Shown: positions 15,203 through 17,296 of the stretch, piece after piece | Layout of the letters: every line of letters begins with the position of its first letter | How positions within the stretch are numbered: position 1 is the stretch's first letter | Source: Cyclostephanos tholiformis | Lineage: Eukaryota; Bacillariophyta; Thalassiosirophyceae; Thalassiosirales; Thalassiosiraceae | Assembly: GCA_036939975.1 (NCBI GenBank) | Contig: JALLPB010000341.1 | Location: forward strand, 1 to 17,296 | Direction of reading: 5' to 3' | Length of the DNA: 17,296 bases | Notes under the pieces: generated by a model | What the model was told of the DNA's origin: nothing | The model's database searches: none | Seen by the model: only the letters and a program-made list of their open reading frames with translations | Translations under genes and position numbers: made by a program

Positions 15203-16235
15203 CCCACCCATTGCATACATGCTCGGTGCGTTGGGATATAAATAGAATGGGTGGTTGAGGTTTGGATATTCCAACATTATTGCTTTCATTATGACTGCTT
15301 TGACCCACTCAAAGGCTGATTGTTGCTCTTCCCCCCAGGTAAATGGAACGTCCTTCCAAGTTAGTCGCATGATAGGTTCAAAAATCTTGGTGCATCATGG
15401 GATATGTTTCTTTATAAAATTGATCATCCCAAGGAAGGCCCGAATCTGTTTTAGATTCATGGGTAGATTGATGCGTAAGATTGCTGACACTCACAATGGG
15501 AGTGGTGTGTATCCCATGCGATGAAGTTTGAAGACAAGGTATTTGACAGATTCCTGACAAAAGGGGGTCTTTTCAGCACTAACCTGAAGCCCGCTCTGTC
15601 CAATTTTCTTCAGGATTTCATCAAGAATGGTCATGTGTTCCTTAAATGTGGATCCTTTGAAGTGCAAAACATCATCAATATAAGGGAATGGGCATCGATC
15701 TCCCATTTCTGTGAAAAGGTGAGCCATTCTGGCTTGGAACAGGTCCATTGCAGGCATTACTCCCATTGGTAGCGTAAAGCACTTGTATGCTCCAAACTGC
15801 ATGCTGATTGTGAGTATTTTTTTAGCCTCATTGTTGAGTGGAATGGAAATATATCAACCATATTAAAGTCAATGCTTATTGCATAGATAAATCCTTTAAT
15901 TGAAGTAAGGGTTTCTTCCATTGTCCATTATGGGTATTCTCTGTGCATGAGGTTCTAATTTATGTGACAAACATCGACGATGAATCAAATGCTTCCATTT
16001 TTCTTTGGCATGCCAAAAGCTGGGAATGCCCATTCACATTTTTCAACTCTTCAAGTGTGAGCGACTAAGAGCACCAATCAAGCTTTGTCCATCTAGCTTG
16101 TGTTCCATAACTTCCCTGTTTTTGAGAGGAATAGGGTATGGCTTTGTGCAAAATGGTTTCACCTTGTCCTTTAATTTGAGGCCAATGGTTCTCCGTTGTA
16201 GTGTCCGCATCCTCCTCTGAAGACTTCATTGTTGG
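15203..16235 (-). pseudogene. Gypsy reverse transcriptase and partial RNase H remnant
   Basis: RT starts near GLKLKDKVKPFCTKPYPIPL (about 16180) and continues in shifting frames through AFGMPKKNGS and TSIKGFIYA to an open stretch, 15802-15491. That stretch contains QFGAYKCFTLPMGVMPAMDL and the catalytic PYIDDVLHF (YIDD codons 15682-15671). The connection reads LKQIRAFLGMINFIKKHIP followed by a TGA, then RNase H: FTWGEEQQSAFEWVKAVI, LEYPNLNHPFYLYPNA and YAMGG. It is cut at 15202 by the copia end. Confidence 0.86.
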
Positions 16236-16268
16236 CAGTGAGGACAAAAAAAGCATACTTAGCTGCAC

Positions 16269-16637
16269 CGGTGTAAAATTGGTTCAGTCACGCTTTGCAA
16301 TCTCCAAGAGATCAGGCTTTTCATAAACTGCTTTTGTAAAGCTTGCTTGTTTTTGGTTTGGAGTTCAAATTTGAGGCAAATTTGACACTCTTTTCCAATT
16401 CCAATTTAAAAGCTCATTGCTCCTTCTCGGAAATAGTAGTCTTGCATACTGGTTGAATGCATGAGTTTGTCCAATACCTGATAGGGACCGGAACTTGAAT
16501 ATCGTGCTCCCAAGTGATTATCTTTTTGGTTCGTGATTGATCTATTCCTAAATCATCCATCATACTGAAATCTCCTGATTCTTGTGGGGCCCTTCAAAAG
16601 TCACGTTGAATGTTCTGTGCTGACTCAGGTGCATAAA
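16269..16637 (-). pseudogene. Gypsy protease-RT linker remnant
   Basis: The minus strand reads short fragments, for example TFNVTFEGPHKNQ, SGIGQTHAFNQYARLL and FTKAVYEKPDLLEIAKRD, each broken by stops. They sit between protease and RT, where related elements carry a variable linker. Nothing else is seen in this stretch. Confidence 0.5.
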
Positions 16638-16934
16638 TTAGACATTTTTGACACTCAAGGAAAGTGATGTGTTCATATTACCTGTCATCATATGGTACAA
16701 TTCTCCTTTTGTGTGTTGGACTTTGTTAATAGCATATCTTGTGAGGCCAATATCCATTAGGATGGTTGTCACGTGATGTGTTCCATCTTGTACAAAAACT
16801 TCGACAATGGTGATCCCATTCACCTGCTTGTTGTTTGTGGTTTGCACCATCATGGCAGAGCCTTCGTCCGATGAATAATCAAGATCAGCATAATGATTCT
16901 TGTTCTTTTCCTCATTGATGGTGACCATTGGCAT
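16638..16934 (-). pseudogene. Gypsy aspartic protease remnant
   Basis: The frame includes VQTTNNKQVNGITIVEV and then TTILMDIGLTRYAIN, which fits a retroviral-type protease active-site strand with DIG in place of the usual DTG or DSG. The first segment is nearly identical to the left gypsy copy, which diverges after IVEV because of its deletion. The loss of the Thr/Ser after the Asp suggests an inactive enzyme, though that residue was inferred from family knowledge. Confidence 0.72.
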
Positions 16935-16982
16935 CTTTTTGCTGGCTGTTGCATCATCCGCCTTAGTCGAGTGTAGGTCCTT

Positions 16983-17240
16983 TTAATGCCATTTTTTTAA
17001 GCTTTTGCTTTTGGGCTTGTGGTCTTTATTATCTTTGGGATCAGGACAATCTTTATTCTCATTCTCGCCATCGTGCTTTCTGTAGGGATTCTTCTCTTTT
17101 GCTCCCCCTTTGACTCGCCTTTTTTCATTATTTGAATTTTTACTGGAATGATTGTGTTTTGGATTGCTTGGTTGAGAATGTCGGTGACATGTCCCCGATA
17201 TGTCGCCGGCAGCCGACAATATTGGCGAAATTCTGCCAAC
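16983..17240 (-). pseudogene. Gypsy gag C-terminal remnant with decayed zinc motif
   Basis: The stretch reads KEKNPYRKHDGENENKDC at about 17100-17047. Compared with the left copy's NPCQKHDSAHEYNDC, the first Cys is Tyr and the second His is Asn, so the zinc site is broken. Upstream, VTDILNQ echoes the left copy's ITDILN. The rest of gag is not seen before the window edge. Confidence 0.65.
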
Positions 17241-17267
17241 AGGGCAATGTCGCAACACTGACATATT

Positions 17268-17293
17268 TTTTTTTTCGTTTCCGCGAAAAAAAA
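17268..17293. repeat. T-run/A-run hairpin at the window end
   Basis: TTTTTTTTCG at 17268-17277 pairs with CGAAAAAAAA at 17284-17293 across a 6-nt loop. It lies beyond the recognisable gag remnant and may mark the edge of the gypsy relic. Confidence 0.6.
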
Positions 17294-17296
17294 TTT

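Larger units (their letters stand above)
15203..17296 (-). mobile_element. Decayed Ty3/gypsy-type retrotransposon interrupted by copia (right copy)
   Basis: On the minus strand the order is gag end (about 17240-16983), protease (16934-16638), a linker, RT (about 16235-15500) and the start of RNase H (15460-15203). It stops abruptly at the copia terminus. RNase H C-terminus and integrase are not found beyond the copia element. The gag and protease-start segments are clearly related to the left gypsy relic. Reading frames are broken many times. The element continues past the window edge or was truncated there. Confidence 0.82.

Noticed and set aside
1..17296. A single gypsy element split by everything between its halves
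   Set aside because: Both halves carry the same protease-start and gag zinc segments, so they must be two copies.

Overview
This window looks like nuclear DNA from a diatom, probably a centric one. The evidence is two GC-rich, low-complexity host genes separated by decayed LTR-retrotransposons whose gag-pol sequences resemble diatom Ty1/copia and Ty3/gypsy lineages as I remember them. Other signs are an about 116-nt GT-AG intron, AATAAA-type 3' signals, and a membrane-protein tail with an ISTLGET motif and a PDZ domain. No bacterial operon, tRNA, rRNA or CRISPR array is visible. The taxonomic call rests on recognition, not on a search.

Layout. About 1-175 is a nested inverted-repeat block. 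About 150-2200 is a minus-strand Ty3/gypsy relic in which the protease start is fused directly to integrase by an internal deletion. About 2226-3068 is non-coding and carries a degenerate duplication of about 198 bp. 3192-5915 (+) is a full RadA/Sms-type DNA-repair ATPase with a long N-terminal extension and an acidic tail. 5916-6400 is the space between two converging genes; it holds a short tandem duplication and poly(A)-type signals for both genes. 6401-8553 (-) is a two-exon gene for a predicted single-pass membrane protein: signal peptide, acidic/Ser/Pro luminal part, one transmembrane helix and a cytosolic PDZ domain. 8554-10294 is non-coding, with a TATA-like site, a strong G/C palindrome and a tandem duplication of about 375 bp. 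10295-15202 is a decayed minus-strand Ty1/copia element (gag, protease, integrase, RT, RNase H) bounded by 26-bp inverted termini. 15203-17296 is a second minus-strand Ty3/gypsy relic that the copia element interrupts inside RNase H.

The two host genes converge and share only their 3' intergenic space; nothing links their functions. RadA is probably organellar, since it is a bacterial-type protein and plant homologues act in organelles. The PDZ-tailed membrane protein is the most interesting locus: its two halves lie in different reading frames and join through an intron that keeps the frame. All retroelement genes carry stops or frameshifts, and both integrases have lost catalytic residues, so none looks autonomous. 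I did not find a convincing wholly new system.
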